A DNA stretch of 64,000 nt from Thermoplasmatales archaeon I-plasma (GCA_001856825.1 ATMD01000004.1:106568-170567), one strand, 5' to 3'. Positions 1-10,247 are shown, counted from the stretch's first letter. Notes: generated by a model from the sequence alone, not told the origin. Made by a program: numbers and translations.

Positions 1-192
1 CTTTCGGCAATTACGGACAACCCGAGGATTGTGATGAAGAAACTCAACATCAAGATGAATGAAGAAAAATTCCTCTTTTTCCCAAATGAATTTCTAACCC
101 CTTACCAGCTGGTTACAAGGCCTAACTATTTCCCCAAAATACTGATTATCAAGAGGAGAGATGGGATAACCTTTTTTCCCAGTAAACATTGA
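1..192 (+). CDS. C-terminal part of an unknown protein (cut by window edge)
   Basis: An open frame enters from the left edge and stops with TGA at 190-192, giving about 63 residues that end in FFPSKH. The tail is rich in Lys, Phe and Ile and I recognise no family. Its stop overlaps the TTG start of the RPA gene (TTGA, 189-192), so the two are probably translationally coupled and belong to one transcript. The product may work with the single-strand-binding proteins, but this is context only. Confidence 0.6.
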   Translation, partial: LSAITDNPRIVMKKLNIKMNEEKFLFFPNEFLTPYQLVTRPNYFPKILIIKRRDGITFFPSKH

Positions 193-1457
193 AGATACGG
201 GGTAGAAGCGACTTGGGTGGTAACGATTTTATCAATCAATATTTGAAGAGATTTAGTGATGCTGTTCGGGACAATGAAGAAGCTGTAACAGAGTTCAAGA
301 AGAGGATGGATTCGGGTGGTTCGGCTCCAATAAAGCTTGCACTAGAACTGCTCAGGAAGTATTCCGGAGACATGAACACATTCTTTCAGGCTGTTCCACT
401 GAAGGATGTGAACGAAGGGTATTCTGGCAACATACTTGGAAATGTGAGTTCAGTCCGGTGCATAGAGTATGAGAAAAATGGGGAGAAGAGGATAAGATGT
501 GTTGGGACCCTTGAAGACAAGACAGGGAAGCTTTCGTTCACCGAATTTCCAGAATCAACGAGCAGGCTCTCACGGGGAGATCTAGTTCTTATAGTAAACA
601 CCCAGGTTGGGAGCTACAACAACAGACCTTACCTGACAATTTCGGCAAAGAATGAAATAAACGTGCTGGAAAAGTCAAGCTTCAAGAGTGCCATGGGAGA
701 GAATCTGCTAGTGAGGGACCTCAAGCCGGATATGTATGACGTTACTATACGAGGAACGCTTAGGTCTTTGCGGTCAAAGGAAAACGTGGGGAAGGACTCT
801 GTAACCCTCTATTCAGGAATATTAAACGATGATTCAGGTAACGTCTCCGTTCAGAGCTGGGGTACTCCGATACCTGATGGGGTCGTCGAAATAAGTGGGG
901 CATCTGTGAAGCAATTCAAGGAGAAGCTTTACCTGCAGATAGGCAAGGGAACAAAGGTTACTGTAATAAGCAAAGAGAGCGGCCAGTTTGCGAACCTGGA
1001 ACAGCTTTCCAAATCTCAGAGCGGCACGGTGAAGGGGAGTGGCATAGTCCTGAAGATTATGGACAAGAACCTGGTTGTATCAGTCTGTTCCGTATGCCAG
1101 CGCGTGGTCAAGGAGGGAAGATGCCAGATGCACCCTGATGCACCTGTTGAAAGGATACTCCGTTTATCAATGATCATAGACGATGGCTACTATTCGCCGT
1201 TGGTCTATGTGTACCAGAAGGCACTTGAGGGGTATGTGGAAGAGGGTAAAGAAGGCATCAAAGCCGCTATAGTCAACGGGAAGGAAAGCGATGTCTTCAA
1301 TAAGCTGAAACAAAAGATTGAAATGAAGCCTGTGAAGTTTGTAATCTATGGGTTCAAGGGATCATCCGGGACGTACATGGAGGCACAGGAACTGGTGGTA
1401 CTGGACAGTAATGCTTTAGGAGAAGAATACCAGAGGGCGATAGAGGGATTGAAATGA
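189..1457 (+). CDS. rpa: Replication protein A, single-stranded DNA-binding protein with OB folds and zinc finger
   Basis: This 422-residue protein should bind single-stranded DNA during replication, repair and recombination. Two OB-fold stretches can be seen at about residues 75-155 and 180-262, and a third C-terminal region carries a zinc-binding cluster C300-x2-C303-x8-C312-x2-H315, as in euryarchaeal RPA. The start is TTG at 189, overlapping the upstream stop by four bases. The stop overlaps the ATG of the RPA-associated gene by four bases, so the three genes form one coupled unit. Family assignment is by domain order and motif recognition. Confidence 0.9.
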   Translation: MKIRGRSDLGGNDFINQYLKRFSDAVRDNEEAVTEFKKRMDSGGSAPIKLALELLRKYSGDMNTFFQAVPLKDVNEGYSGNILGNVSSVRCIEYEKNGEKRIRCVGTLEDKTGKLSFTEFPESTSRLSRGDLVLIVNTQVGSYNNRPYLTISAKNEINVLEKSSFKSAMGENLLVRDLKPDMYDVTIRGTLRSLRSKENVGKDSVTLYSGILNDDSGNVSVQSWGTPIPDGVVEISGASVKQFKEKLYLQIGKGTKVTVISKESGQFANLEQLSKSQSGTVKGSGIVLKIMDKNLVVSVCSVCQRVVKEGRCQMHPDAPVERILRLSMIIDDGYYSPLVYVYQKALEGYVEEGKEGIKAAIVNGKESDVFNKLKQKIEMKPVKFVIYGFKGSSGTYMEAQELVVLDSNALGEEYQRAIEGLK

Positions 1458-2224
1458 AGCAGAGAGAACCGGCCGTCAGGATAACCACTCCGGAGCTGCT
1501 TGGAATAGACGAGGTATATGAGGAGAACGAGACTTCGTTTGGACTGTCAGAACTTGGGCTGCTAATCAACAGGTTCCTTCTTTCCGGTAAATTTGTTGGT
1601 AAATCGGACGAGGATGACAGGCCAATTGTAAGGGTCAAGGATACTTTCAACGAAGTTTCCCTGTATGTGGGTTCCTACTACTCGGACAGCCTGGAGATAC
1701 TGGAAGAGCTGAACGAGGACGATAACGTGATAATCGTTGGGAAGGTTTCGATTTCAAATTCCCAGTCGCAGTTTTCAAAGAGGTTTTACCTGGAGAATAT
1801 TTCGAAGGCCACAGAAATAGAGAGAAAGTACTTCGAATCAAAAGCTGTTCAGTTCCTTAACGACAGAGTTAAGAAGATCGCGAGGGCAATCTCGTCAGGC
1901 ATTCGAGGAAAAGACGAGCTTTCGGTCCTGATGGATTCAGAGAGAAATGGGATAGGTCTTTCCAGGAGGTTTGAAGTCAAAGGTTCAATAGATGTTGAAA
2001 AGTTCTCAGAACAGGTCAGCTCTTTCCTCCAGCAGGTTAACAGGGGAAACAGGGAAAGCATTCTCAGGGAGATCAAGAATTTCAGGGAAATATCAATGGC
2101 AGAAATCGCCGATAAATTTGAGGGAAAAATTCCACGTGATGAATTGGAGGAGGAGATAAGGAACCTGATGAATGACGGCGAAATAATGGAGATCAAAACC
2201 GGTATTTACCGGTACGTTCCTTAG
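1454..2224 (+). CDS. RPA-associated protein (COG3390-type)
   Basis: The 256-residue product follows RPA with an ATGA overlap, the arrangement seen for archaeal RPA and its small partner. The first half (about residues 35-110) looks like an OB fold; residues about 195-256 look like a helical winged-helix-type tail rich in Glu and Arg. The family binds RPA and helps it work in repair and replication; no catalytic motif is seen or expected. The gene ends two bases before the convergent purH stop. Confidence 0.8.
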   Translation: MKQREPAVRITTPELLGIDEVYEENETSFGLSELGLLINRFLLSGKFVGKSDEDDRPIVRVKDTFNEVSLYVGSYYSDSLEILEELNEDDNVIIVGKVSISNSQSQFSKRFYLENISKATEIERKYFESKAVQFLNDRVKKIARAISSGIRGKDELSVLMDSERNGIGLSRRFEVKGSIDVEKFSEQVSSFLQQVNRGNRESILREIKNFREISMAEIADKFEGKIPRDELEEEIRNLMNDGEIMEIKTGIYRYVP

Positions 2225-2225
2225 T

Positions 2226-3710
2226 CTAATGCCTGAAAGCCCTCTCCTTCACTTCAATGAACGTCATGCCCTTATTCTTTGCGTAATCAACGACTTCCTC
2301 ATCCCTTATTGATCCCATTGGTGCTGCGATGTTTCTTATTCCAGAAGATTCGATCAGTTCGACGGAATCACGGAATGGGAAGAAGCCATCGGATATCAGG
2401 AGAGCATCTTGAGAAATCCTTCCAGTACTCCTGGCTCGATCAAGTGCAATCCTTGCAGAGTCCACCCTGTTTGGCTGACCGCCACATGAAGAGAGCAACC
2501 ATCCGTCCCTTACGATTGCAATCGCATTGCTTTTGATTGACTTGACTACTTCCCATCCGAATCCTGCATCCTCCTCCAGTCTTGTGCTCAGGGAGCCTGA
2601 CCTGCATTCCATATTCGGATGAGACATCGCATTCCATTCCTGCACAAGCAACAGGTTTCCAGCGCTCCTTACATCCGGAATCCTGTAGACATTCTCTCTC
2701 CCTTTGAGCAGCCTGATGTTCTTCTTCTTATCAAGCAGTTCAAGGGCTTCTTCATCGAAATCTCGTGCTATTATAACTTCAAGGAATTTGTCCTTAAGAT
2801 ATGAAACATGACCTGCATCAACTACTCCGTTATACGCAAGTATTCCACCGTAAGCAGATACCGGGTCTGATTCATATGCCCTCTTCATGGAGCCTGAACC
2901 GGTGGCAGCTCCGCAGGGAGCGGCATGCTTTACAACAGAGCTAGAACCATTCCCTAGCCTCAGTACGAGGTCCCATGCTGCCCACGCGTCTAAAATGTTG
3001 TTGAAGCTGACCTCCTTTCCCTTCTTTAGTACTTCAAAGAATGGGGGGTACATAGCGTACGAATGGGCCTTCTGATGCGGGTTCTCTCCATATCTCAACT
3101 TGGAGTATTCCCTACCTCCTATGACAAAAATATCGCTCTCTCCTTCCATCCATTGTGAAATGGCTTGGTCATAGTAAGCTGTCAGCCTGAATGTCTCACC
3201 TGCAAGCGCTCTTCTCAGTTCAAGACTTACTTCCCCATCTTTCATTCTTTCCATGACTCTTTCCATTGAACTCTTTCCGGGAACGGGAATTACCCTCTGG
3301 AAATTCTTTGCTGCTGCCCTTAGGAGGGTCACGCCGCCGATATCTATAAACTCGACCAGGTCCTCGGAGTTGGAAAGGAAATGACCAATGAAATCGTAAA
3401 GCTCAACGTAAACGAGATCAACCGCATTGTAGGAAAATTTCTTGAGGTCCTCGTCCTCTCTGTCCTTGGATAGAATTCCTGCAAGAAGGGAAGTTGAAAG
3501 CGTTTTTACCCTTCCCCCAAGTATTTCTGGATTACCCGTCAGCTTCTCAACACTCTCGCAGTTTACTCCGTGTTCCTCCAGATAATTTTTTGTTCCTGAA
3601 GTACCGAAAATTCTATAGTTATTGGACAGAAGGAACTGCCCTACCTTCTCTAGGCCTTGCTTATCCGAAATTGAGATGACTGCATTCTTCTCTTTTCCCA
3701 CGTTACACAT
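2226..3710 (-). CDS. purH: Bifunctional AICAR formyltransferase / IMP cyclohydrolase
   Basis: The protein (494 aa) catalyses the last two steps of IMP synthesis: formylation of AICAR and ring closure. The N-terminal MGS-like cyclohydrolase domain shows ISISDKQGL near the start, the GTSGT phosphate loop and GGRVKTL; the transformylase domain shows LRYGENPHQKA (about residue 205) and VKHAAPCGAA. The length is close to the usual 500-530. Upstream lies a TATA-like ATTTAAAT at about 3741-3749 (minus orientation), about 33 bases from the ATG. It is monocistronic and convergent with the RPA operon. Confidence 0.95.
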   Translation of the reverse strand: MCNVGKEKNAVISISDKQGLEKVGQFLLSNNYRIFGTSGTKNYLEEHGVNCESVEKLTGNPEILGGRVKTLSTSLLAGILSKDREDEDLKKFSYNAVDLVYVELYDFIGHFLSNSEDLVEFIDIGGVTLLRAAAKNFQRVIPVPGKSSMERVMERMKDGEVSLELRRALAGETFRLTAYYDQAISQWMEGESDIFVIGGREYSKLRYGENPHQKAHSYAMYPPFFEVLKKGKEVSFNNILDAWAAWDLVLRLGNGSSSVVKHAAPCGAATGSGSMKRAYESDPVSAYGGILAYNGVVDAGHVSYLKDKFLEVIIARDFDEEALELLDKKKNIRLLKGRENVYRIPDVRSAGNLLLVQEWNAMSHPNMECRSGSLSTRLEEDAGFGWEVVKSIKSNAIAIVRDGWLLSSCGGQPNRVDSARIALDRARSTGRISQDALLISDGFFPFRDSVELIESSGIRNIAAPMGSIRDEEVVDYAKNKGMTFIEVKERAFRH

Positions 3711-4155
3711 ATCATTGAACCGTATTAAACTGTTATTTTGATTTAAATTTCCATAGCAAAGGTGAATTGTTCATTCTCTACAGTTGCGTAATGCGCCTCA
3801 TTCGTTAAAGAGCCTATATGCGGTCAACTGCACAAATGCTCAATTGAAAACAATTGGCTCTATATACAGGGGGATTTGGGCATTTGTCATATGTCGGAGC
3901 TTAGAGAATTTTCTATCATTTCATTCCATCCTTACTTAAAACATAACTTAATTGAGAGTATAACGCAAACGAATGCATATCCACTTACCTTGGACATCGA
4001 AATGCTTCTCTTTTCTATAGGAATCCTATGAAAATGGCCGTTCCTGATAGTGAATGAACCTTTACTTTTTGTAGGCGTTTACATACTGAACATCCAACGT
4101 ATTGCCCTAACTTCGTAGAGGAACAAAATAACAAAAATTTTAATCATAAAAGGAA
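3711..4155. other. Divergent intergenic region purH / mat
   Basis: About 445 bases without a supported gene. The left edge holds the presumed purH promoter (about 3741-3749, minus), the right edge the mat promoter (4133-4142, plus). I see no open frame of note, no tRNA fold and no clear repeat between them. Confidence 0.5.
4133..4142 (+). promoter_or_regulatory. TATA-like box of mat
   Basis: AAAAATTTTA is centred about 30 bases before the ATG at 4168 and about 18 before the ATG at 4156. A leaderless or nearly leaderless transcript therefore favours 4168 as the start of mat. Confidence 0.5.
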
Positions 4156-4167
4156 ATGGTCGTTAAT

Positions 4168-5379
4168 ATGGAGGAATCCGTAATGCCAAGGAATATAGTG
4201 GTTGAATCTCTGCCTCAGGCCCTAGTTGAGCAGAGAGAAGTCGAAATAGTGGAACGAAAGGGAATCGGTCATCCTGACTCCGTATCTGACGGAATAGCCG
4301 AAGCAGTGAGCAGGTCTCTGTCCAAATACTACATAGAAAACTACGGAAGAATACTGCATCACAATACCGATCAGGTAGAAGTGGTTGGAGGTCAATCTCA
4401 ACCGGAATTTAATGGTGGGACTATTTTAGAGCCCGTCTACATATTGCTTTCCGGAAGGGCAACCACAACTGTAAATGGAAAAAGGATACCCTACAGAAGC
4501 ATAGCAATAAAGGCAGCTTCCGACTATCTTAAGAACAGGTTTGATACTATAAATATAGAAAGTGACGTGATGATAGACTGCAGGATAGGTCACGGTTCTA
4601 TAGACCTAAGGTCCCTTTATGATACCAGGAAACTGCTCTCAAACGATACATCATTTGGTGTAGGTTTTGCGCCTTTCTCAGAGACTGAGAATGCTGTCAT
4701 GAGGGCAGAAAACTTTGTGAACAGTGACCTGAAGAAGACGATACCTGCACTCGGATACGATGTGAAGGTAATGGGTTTCAGGAAGAAGGACACCATTAAC
4801 CTGACCATTGCCGCCGCAATGGTTGGGAAGTACATCAAGGACGGGGAAGATTACGTAGACAAGAAGGAAAAGGCAAGAGAACTTGTACAAAAATACGTCC
4901 AGAAAGATTCAAAACGTGAGATTAAGGTGTCGATAAACACAGCAGACAACCCGAAGGACAATCTCTATTATCTGACTGTCACGGGGCTATCAATGGAGAA
5001 TGGTGACGATGGTTCCGTTGGGAGGGGGAACAGGGTAACAGGATTGATAACGCCTTACAGGCCTATGAGCATGGAAGCTGCTGCAGGGAAGAACCCGGTG
5101 ACGCATGTTGGAAAACTTTACAATCTTGCGGCCATGAAAATAGCAGAGCAATGCATAAAGGAATCAGGAGGAGAAGTGCCTGAAATTCACGTTAGGATTG
5201 TATCACAGATAGGAAGGCCCATTGACGACCCTCACGTTGCAAATCTTCAGATTGTGGGAGCAAGTGAACAGGTTTCAAAGAAATACCTGAAAGATTTCAC
5301 CAGGATAGCCGACGACTGGCTGGCGAATCTGAACAGGATAACGAATATGCTGGTAGCAGGTGAAATAAACACATTCTGA
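4168..5379 (+). CDS. mat: Methionine adenosyltransferase, archaeal type
   Basis: This enzyme makes S-adenosylmethionine from methionine and ATP. The archaeal family (about 400 aa) is recognised from GIGHPDSVSDGIAEAVS near the N terminus, HHNTDQVEVVGG, GHGSIDL, the GRGNRVTGLITPYRP segment, and AAAGKNPVTHVGKLYN. An in-frame ATG at 4156 would add four residues; 4168 fits the TATA box spacing better. The GNAT gene follows six bases after the stop, so the two are probably cotranscribed. The window holds several AdoMet users (radical SAM proteins, QueA). Confidence 0.95.
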   Translation: MEESVMPRNIVVESLPQALVEQREVEIVERKGIGHPDSVSDGIAEAVSRSLSKYYIENYGRILHHNTDQVEVVGGQSQPEFNGGTILEPVYILLSGRATTTVNGKRIPYRSIAIKAASDYLKNRFDTINIESDVMIDCRIGHGSIDLRSLYDTRKLLSNDTSFGVGFAPFSETENAVMRAENFVNSDLKKTIPALGYDVKVMGFRKKDTINLTIAAAMVGKYIKDGEDYVDKKEKARELVQKYVQKDSKREIKVSINTADNPKDNLYYLTVTGLSMENGDDGSVGRGNRVTGLITPYRPMSMEAAAGKNPVTHVGKLYNLAAMKIAEQCIKESGGEVPEIHVRIVSQIGRPIDDPHVANLQIVGASEQVSKKYLKDFTRIADDWLANLNRITNMLVAGEINTF

Positions 5380-5385
5380 AGTCAC

Positions 5386-5835
5386 ATGTTTGTCCAGTTC
5401 AGATTGTTCAACCCCTCTCAGCTCAGTGACATAATAGAGATTGCAAGGAAGAACCTGACAGAGAGGTACAACGATTTTGTTTACCTGGACATACAGAAGT
5501 CCTGGCCATCGGCCTTCATTGTAGGCATGTCGGATCAGACCATTGCGGGGTTCATATGCGGAGGGATCTCCGGGGACAAGGAAGCGAGAATACTGATGCT
5601 GGCGGTAGACACCCCATTCAGGCACAACGGGATAGGATCTGGGCTGATGTCACTTTTTGAACAGGAAGCTCAGAAGGTGAAGGTGGGCAAGATCAGGTTA
5701 GAGGTCAGAACGGACAATCTAGAGGCCATAAAATTCTACAAGAATCACGGTTTTGCTGTCTCGAACCTCCTTCCATCCTATTACAATGATGGTTCCGATG
5801 CTTACACAATGGAGAAGATACTGGTCAAGACCTGA
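5386..5835 (+). CDS. GNAT N-acetyltransferase, RimI/Ard1-like
   Basis: This 149-residue protein has the GNAT fold signature: a central strand ILMLAVDTPFRHNGIGSGLM with the acetyl-CoA loop HNGIGSGL (about residues 84-91), and the C-terminal LEVRTDNLEAIKFYKNHGF motif typical of RimI and archaeal Ard1. It probably acetylates protein N termini, although a small-molecule substrate cannot be excluded. The start ATG lies six bases after the mat stop, which implies a shared transcript. Confidence 0.8.
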   Translation: MFVQFRLFNPSQLSDIIEIARKNLTERYNDFVYLDIQKSWPSAFIVGMSDQTIAGFICGGISGDKEARILMLAVDTPFRHNGIGSGLMSLFEQEAQKVKVGKIRLEVRTDNLEAIKFYKNHGFAVSNLLPSYYNDGSDAYTMEKILVKT

Positions 5836-5951
5836 TCCGGGATTGATACCTGGTTGATTCCTTTTTCATTCTCCTTTCTATAACCCTATATATCCCTCAG
5901 TTTTCAGAAAGAAGCCAGATTGAGGATCCGCTTTAACCAATTAAAGTCATT

Positions 5952-6731
5952 TCAGACCGCAAAATCGTCATCCTCAAGCTTTACTTCAGGAACTGGAGTG
6001 GTGGTACCATCCTTCTTCAGCATCTTTATCCATATGTTCCCAAATGGTATCTCCTGGTTCAGTTCAATGCGTCCATAGTACGCGAGGAAAAGGGATGACT
6101 GGAATACGTTTATGAGGTCATCATATGAATCCTTTGATATTGATTCCATTGTGAAGTGGTCCTTCCTCGATTCAAGCATCCTTGTCCATATCTCCCTGAT
6201 TATGACCTGGAAATCCTCTGGATGGGCTGTCTCCTGGAAAATAATCTTCCTTGCCTTCTTGACTGTGTTCCTTAGGAAACTTAGGGGCGTGTTCTTTATA
6301 GCTTCAACTATGTCCTCTATCGTGACATTCCTCTTCTCGACTGGAAGGTAGCCAAGGGAGATGTCGGGAATTGCCATCTCTTCCTCGCTCACATCAATTG
6401 GTTCGTCCATCAGCTCTTCCTGCTCCTCAGGTTGAGGAAGGAGGAGTTCACTCTTGTTCCTTATATTAATCCATGCAAAATAGACTATCTTTCCTGCTAC
6501 TGGAAAATCCCTGAAGTATTGGTTCACCTCATTCAAGAAGACGGAAGTGAACTTCTCCAGGTCTATGTTCCATGGATCAAGGTCGTACTTGTCGACGACC
6601 TCCAGCACTTTCAATATAACCTCTCCCTTCTTCCTTTCCAGCTCTGGGGATATCTCCTCCTGCATGATCTTCTCTATTACCGCCTGGTCCTTGTTTGCAT
6701 TCAAAATCTCCGAAACTATTTCCGTTGTCAT
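5952..6731 (-). CDS. scpA: Segregation and condensation protein A (kleisin)
   Basis: ScpA (259 aa) is the kleisin that bridges the SMC heads in the condensin-like complex. The N-terminal helical region contains LEVVDKYDLDPWNIDLEKFT (about residues 43-62), a hallmark of ScpA, followed by an acidic linker (PEEQEELMDEP) and a C-terminal winged-helix region. The gene starts inside the end of smc (overlap 6728-6731, ATGA), so the two subunits are translationally coupled. No ScpB gene lies in the window. Confidence 0.9.
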   Translation of the reverse strand: MTTEIVSEILNANKDQAVIEKIMQEEISPELERKKGEVILKVLEVVDKYDLDPWNIDLEKFTSVFLNEVNQYFRDFPVAGKIVYFAWINIRNKSELLLPQPEEQEELMDEPIDVSEEEMAIPDISLGYLPVEKRNVTIEDIVEAIKNTPLSFLRNTVKKARKIIFQETAHPEDFQVIIREIWTRMLESRKDHFTMESISKDSYDDLINVFQSSLFLAYYGRIELNQEIPFGNIWIKMLKKDGTTTPVPEVKLEDDDFAV

Positions 6732-9700
6732 GTAGCAGCAGCCTCCTCAGTTTCTAGTTCCTTGGTAAACACCGTACTGTTCTTGTCCTGGAAGGTTACG
6801 CCAATTATCTGGTGTGCATACTTCATTGTTGCCTTTCTCAGAGTTACAGCAATGATCTGTGCGCTCTCTGAATTCCTCCTGAACAGTCTTCCCACATTTT
6901 CTGCATTCACGCCGTCCAAGAACATGTCGACCTCATCCATGAAGTAGATAGGTGAAGGATCGTAGTTCTGTATAGCTATTATGAACGATAGGGCAGCTAT
7001 ACTCTTCTCTCCGCCGCTCAGGGATGCAAGGTTATCCACTTTCTTCCCCTTGGATGATGCCTTGATGACGAGGCCTCCCTGGAATGGATTGGTTACGTTC
7101 TCCAGCATAAGGTAGCCCTCTCCACCGTTTGTCAGTTCCTTGTATATCCCAATGAAATTCTTATTGACTGCTTCGAAGACCTCAAGGAATACAACCTTCT
7201 TCTGCTCCTCCAGTTTGCTCTCCAGCTCTCCCAGTCTCTTCATCTCCTCTTCAAGTCGTTCCTTCTTGCCAACGAGTTCATCCAGCCTCGCCTTTTCTTC
7301 CGCATAGTCATTGATGCTCTTCAGATTGATTGGTTCCATCTCGTGAAGCTGGTTTTCAAGCGCATTAATTTCCTTCTTTATCTCCTCTGCGGACCTGCGG
7401 TCCTCTACAATTTCGAATTTCTTCTCCTCTATTGTCTTTGTCAAGTCCGCTATTCTCTGTGAGGCCTCTTCCATCTTTGCCTGCAGTGATAGAAGGAAGT
7501 CCATTTTTGTCTTCTTTATGGTTGTCTTGGAATCAACCTCTGACCTGATCTTGAATCTCTCGTTAGTAATCTTCTCTATCTCCTCTCCTCTCTTCTTGAG
7601 CGTACCTTCCTTAGATTGATACAGCGAGGAAAGGGTGTCAAGTTCCATCTTCACTTTCTGGAGGGAAGCTTGCATTTCCTCCGACGTTTTCTTCCCCCTG
7701 GAAAGCTCGTCTTGCTTTGATTCTATAGACTCCTCCACGGAATCGTGATTTGCCTTGAGCCCGCTTAGGATCATCTTCTGGGAGTTCAGCATAGATGTCT
7801 GTTCCTCCACTTCTCTCTTCAGGTCTGACACCTTCTGCTTCATTGATCGTATCTCTTCCCTTGTCTTCTTGTCCATAGCCTTGTCCTTCTCTGAGTTTAG
7901 CTTCTCAATGCGATTATTCAATGCAACTAGCTCAGAATTGATCTGGTCAATTGCACTGTTCTCTGCTCGTTCATCGGCAGTTCCGAGTTCAAGAAGTTTC
8001 TTCCTCTCCTCCAGATACCCCTTCTTCTTTCTCATCTGCTCTTCGAGTTCCTTCTTCCTGTTCACAAGCTGCGTGAACTCTCCCTCACTCTTGCCAACTT
8101 CGAGGTGAGCCTTGTTGATCTTCTCTGCCAGGGTCCTGAGCTCATTCTCCAACGTAGATAATTCATTTCTGATCTCCACCCTTCTGCCCTTAAGCGCAGA
8201 AAGTTTCGCTGTCAGTCCCTCCAAGTCCTTGCCTACCTCCCTTTTCGGAAGTGTGCCACCGGTCATCGCGTTACTTGGATCAATGAGGTCCCCATCAAGT
8301 GTGACTATCCTCACACCGCCCATTACTTCCCTCGCGACTTTCATGTCCTTTACGAGCAAAGTGTCGGAGAAGACATAGCTGACTATGTCCTTCAATGAAT
8401 CGTCTGCGGTTATCTTTTCTGAAAGGAAGCCCATAGTCGACTTGTCCTGTGAAAGCATGACTGCCTTGCCTCTTGGCCTGAGCGGTATAATCTTGTTCAA
8501 TGGAAGGAAAGTAAGTCTTCCCTTTCCCTTCCTCTTCAGTGACTCAATAGCTGACTGCGCATCCTCATCCCTATCCACCACGATGCTGAACAGCCTGTTG
8601 CCTCCGGCTGCCCTAACTGCCTTTTCATAATCCGCAGAATATGAAATGAGGGAATCAACCGTTCCCTTTATTCCCTTGAGGCTGCCTCCTGCAGATTCCA
8701 TGTTAATGAAATTGATGCTCTCCCATACGCCTGATAACTTCACTCCCTGAACCTTTCCAACTTCGCTTTCAACCTTCTCTATCTGGTTTGTAATCTCTTC
8801 CTCGTCCTTCCTCAATTGTTCTATCTTCTTCTTTGTCTCAAGGTATGCCTTGTTTGCTCCTTCTCCCTGAGGGTCCACCTTCTTCAGGTTCTTGGTCCTC
8901 CAGTCTGCATCCTTTATAGAGAATTCAAGTGTCTGGAGCTCTTCTTCTATCTTTGAAATCTCCTCCATCACGCCTGTATTCCTTGCCTGAATTGAGGACA
9001 GGTTTGATTTGTGTTTTGCAAGTTCATTTAGCGTATCCTCCTTCTGCTTGTTTACTTCGTTCATCGCCTTCGTCAGGTCTTCGAACTTGTCAAATGACGT
9101 TGCAGACTTATTTTCCATGTCCTGGATTGTTAGTTCCAGCTCTTTCAGCGCGTCGTTCCTCGACTTCAGGTCCTCCTCCATTTTCTTGACCTTTGTCTCG
9201 CTCTGCTTTACATCGTTCTCAAGTTTTTTCTTCCTTGTCAGTAGTTCTGAGATCTCCTTCTTGATCTGGGATATTGTTCCCTGTAGATTCTCATGCTCCA
9301 TGTTGATCTTTGCATAGTTGAGTTTGCTTGAATCCAGGTCCCCCTTGATGCGCTGGAATTCCTCCAATTCCTTGTTGTTCTGCTTTAGCGTCTCTATCTT
9401 CTTGTCTAGCTCCTCTCCCTTGGAAATCAGTTCCTTGACCTTCTCATCTGCAGATTTTATCTCTCCCTCTATCTTCTCAATTTGTTCCTTTATTGTATTG
9501 ATCTCGTTCTCCGTCTCGCTCTTCTTCCTGAAAAGGAGAATTGACTCGTCCTTCTCTACCTCCTTCTTCTTGGCAAGATAGGCTTCAGCCTGCTCCTTTT
9601 CAGCTGTAAGGAGTTCAACCCTGCCGGAAAGTTCGGCCACGAGCGCCTGGACTGTAACCATATTTTCCCTCGTCTTGTCCTTCTCGTTGTTTGCCTTCTC

Positions 9701-10246
9701 TATTTCATTATTATAGACGGAAATACCACCAACCTCCTCGAGGATTCCACGCCTCTCGAGTGGCGTCATTTCCACTATTCCTGTTATGTCTCCCTGCCTG
9801 ACGAAGTTGTAGCCATCTGCGAATATCTTCACCTTTTCCAGGAGATATTCGAAGTCCTGTAGCCTAGCCTTGTCGTCGTTGATGTAATAATAAGAAGAAT
9901 AATCCTGTTCATTATTCTCTGAAAGCTTGACCACCCTGGTAAAGGTGACCTCATTTGATTCAATTGGCACAAGCTTGTCACTGTTGTCGAAGGTCACGCT
10001 CGCCTTCAGGTAAGGTGATGGCTTCCCCGACTGGTTACGGTGAATCAGGTCAGTCAGTTTCTGCGCCCTGAGTGACTTGTTGCTTTTGGTACCCAGGACA
10101 AAAAGCAATGCATCGCCTATATTGCTCTTTCCTGAGGCATTCGGTCCTGTGACTGATGTATAACCTGACCTGAAGTCTATGACTGTCTTTCTTCCAAATG
10201 ATTTGAAATTCTCCATTTCTATTCTTTTTAGGAACATATTTTTCAC
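6728..10246 (-). CDS. smc: Chromosome segregation ATPase SMC
   Basis: This 1172-residue SMC protein organises and segregates the chromosome. It shows the Walker A loop GPNASGKS (residues 34-41), a first coiled coil (about 170-500), a hinge (about 510-650, with GIKGTVDSLISY), a second coiled coil (about 680-1030), the ABC signature LSGGEKSIAALSF and the Walker B PIYFMDEVDMFLD near the C terminus. Length and order are typical. A second in-frame ATG at 10237 (MFLKRIEMENFKSFG) lies about 30 bases from the TATA-like TGTTATATGG (10262-10271) and may be the true start. A perfect 8-bp inverted repeat frames this promoter. Confidence 0.97.
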   Translation of the reverse strand: MKNMFLKRIEMENFKSFGRKTVIDFRSGYTSVTGPNASGKSNIGDALLFVLGTKSNKSLRAQKLTDLIHRNQSGKPSPYLKASVTFDNSDKLVPIESNEVTFTRVVKLSENNEQDYSSYYYINDDKARLQDFEYLLEKVKIFADGYNFVRQGDITGIVEMTPLERRGILEEVGGISVYNNEIEKANNEKDKTRENMVTVQALVAELSGRVELLTAEKEQAEAYLAKKKEVEKDESILLFRKKSETENEINTIKEQIEKIEGEIKSADEKVKELISKGEELDKKIETLKQNNKELEEFQRIKGDLDSSKLNYAKINMEHENLQGTISQIKKEISELLTRKKKLENDVKQSETKVKKMEEDLKSRNDALKELELTIQDMENKSATSFDKFEDLTKAMNEVNKQKEDTLNELAKHKSNLSSIQARNTGVMEEISKIEEELQTLEFSIKDADWRTKNLKKVDPQGEGANKAYLETKKKIEQLRKDEEEITNQIEKVESEVGKVQGVKLSGVWESINFINMESAGGSLKGIKGTVDSLISYSADYEKAVRAAGGNRLFSIVVDRDEDAQSAIESLKRKGKGRLTFLPLNKIIPLRPRGKAVMLSQDKSTMGFLSEKITADDSLKDIVSYVFSDTLLVKDMKVAREVMGGVRIVTLDGDLIDPSNAMTGGTLPKREVGKDLEGLTAKLSALKGRRVEIRNELSTLENELRTLAEKINKAHLEVGKSEGEFTQLVNRKKELEEQMRKKKGYLEERKKLLELGTADERAENSAIDQINSELVALNNRIEKLNSEKDKAMDKKTREEIRSMKQKVSDLKREVEEQTSMLNSQKMILSGLKANHDSVEESIESKQDELSRGKKTSEEMQASLQKVKMELDTLSSLYQSKEGTLKKRGEEIEKITNERFKIRSEVDSKTTIKKTKMDFLLSLQAKMEEASQRIADLTKTIEEKKFEIVEDRRSAEEIKKEINALENQLHEMEPINLKSINDYAEEKARLDELVGKKERLEEEMKRLGELESKLEEQKKVVFLEVFEAVNKNFIGIYKELTNGGEGYLMLENVTNPFQGGLVIKASSKGKKVDNLASLSGGEKSIAALSFIIAIQNYDPSPIYFMDEVDMFLDGVNAENVGRLFRRNSESAQIIAVTLRKATMKYAHQIIGVTFQDKNSTVFTKELETEEAAAT

Positions 10247-10247
10247 C

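Noticed and set aside
6100-10000. Plus-strand frames opposite smc and scpA, Ser/Phe-rich
   Set aside because: They are antisense shadows of Lys/Glu-rich coiled-coil coding sequence and have no family features.
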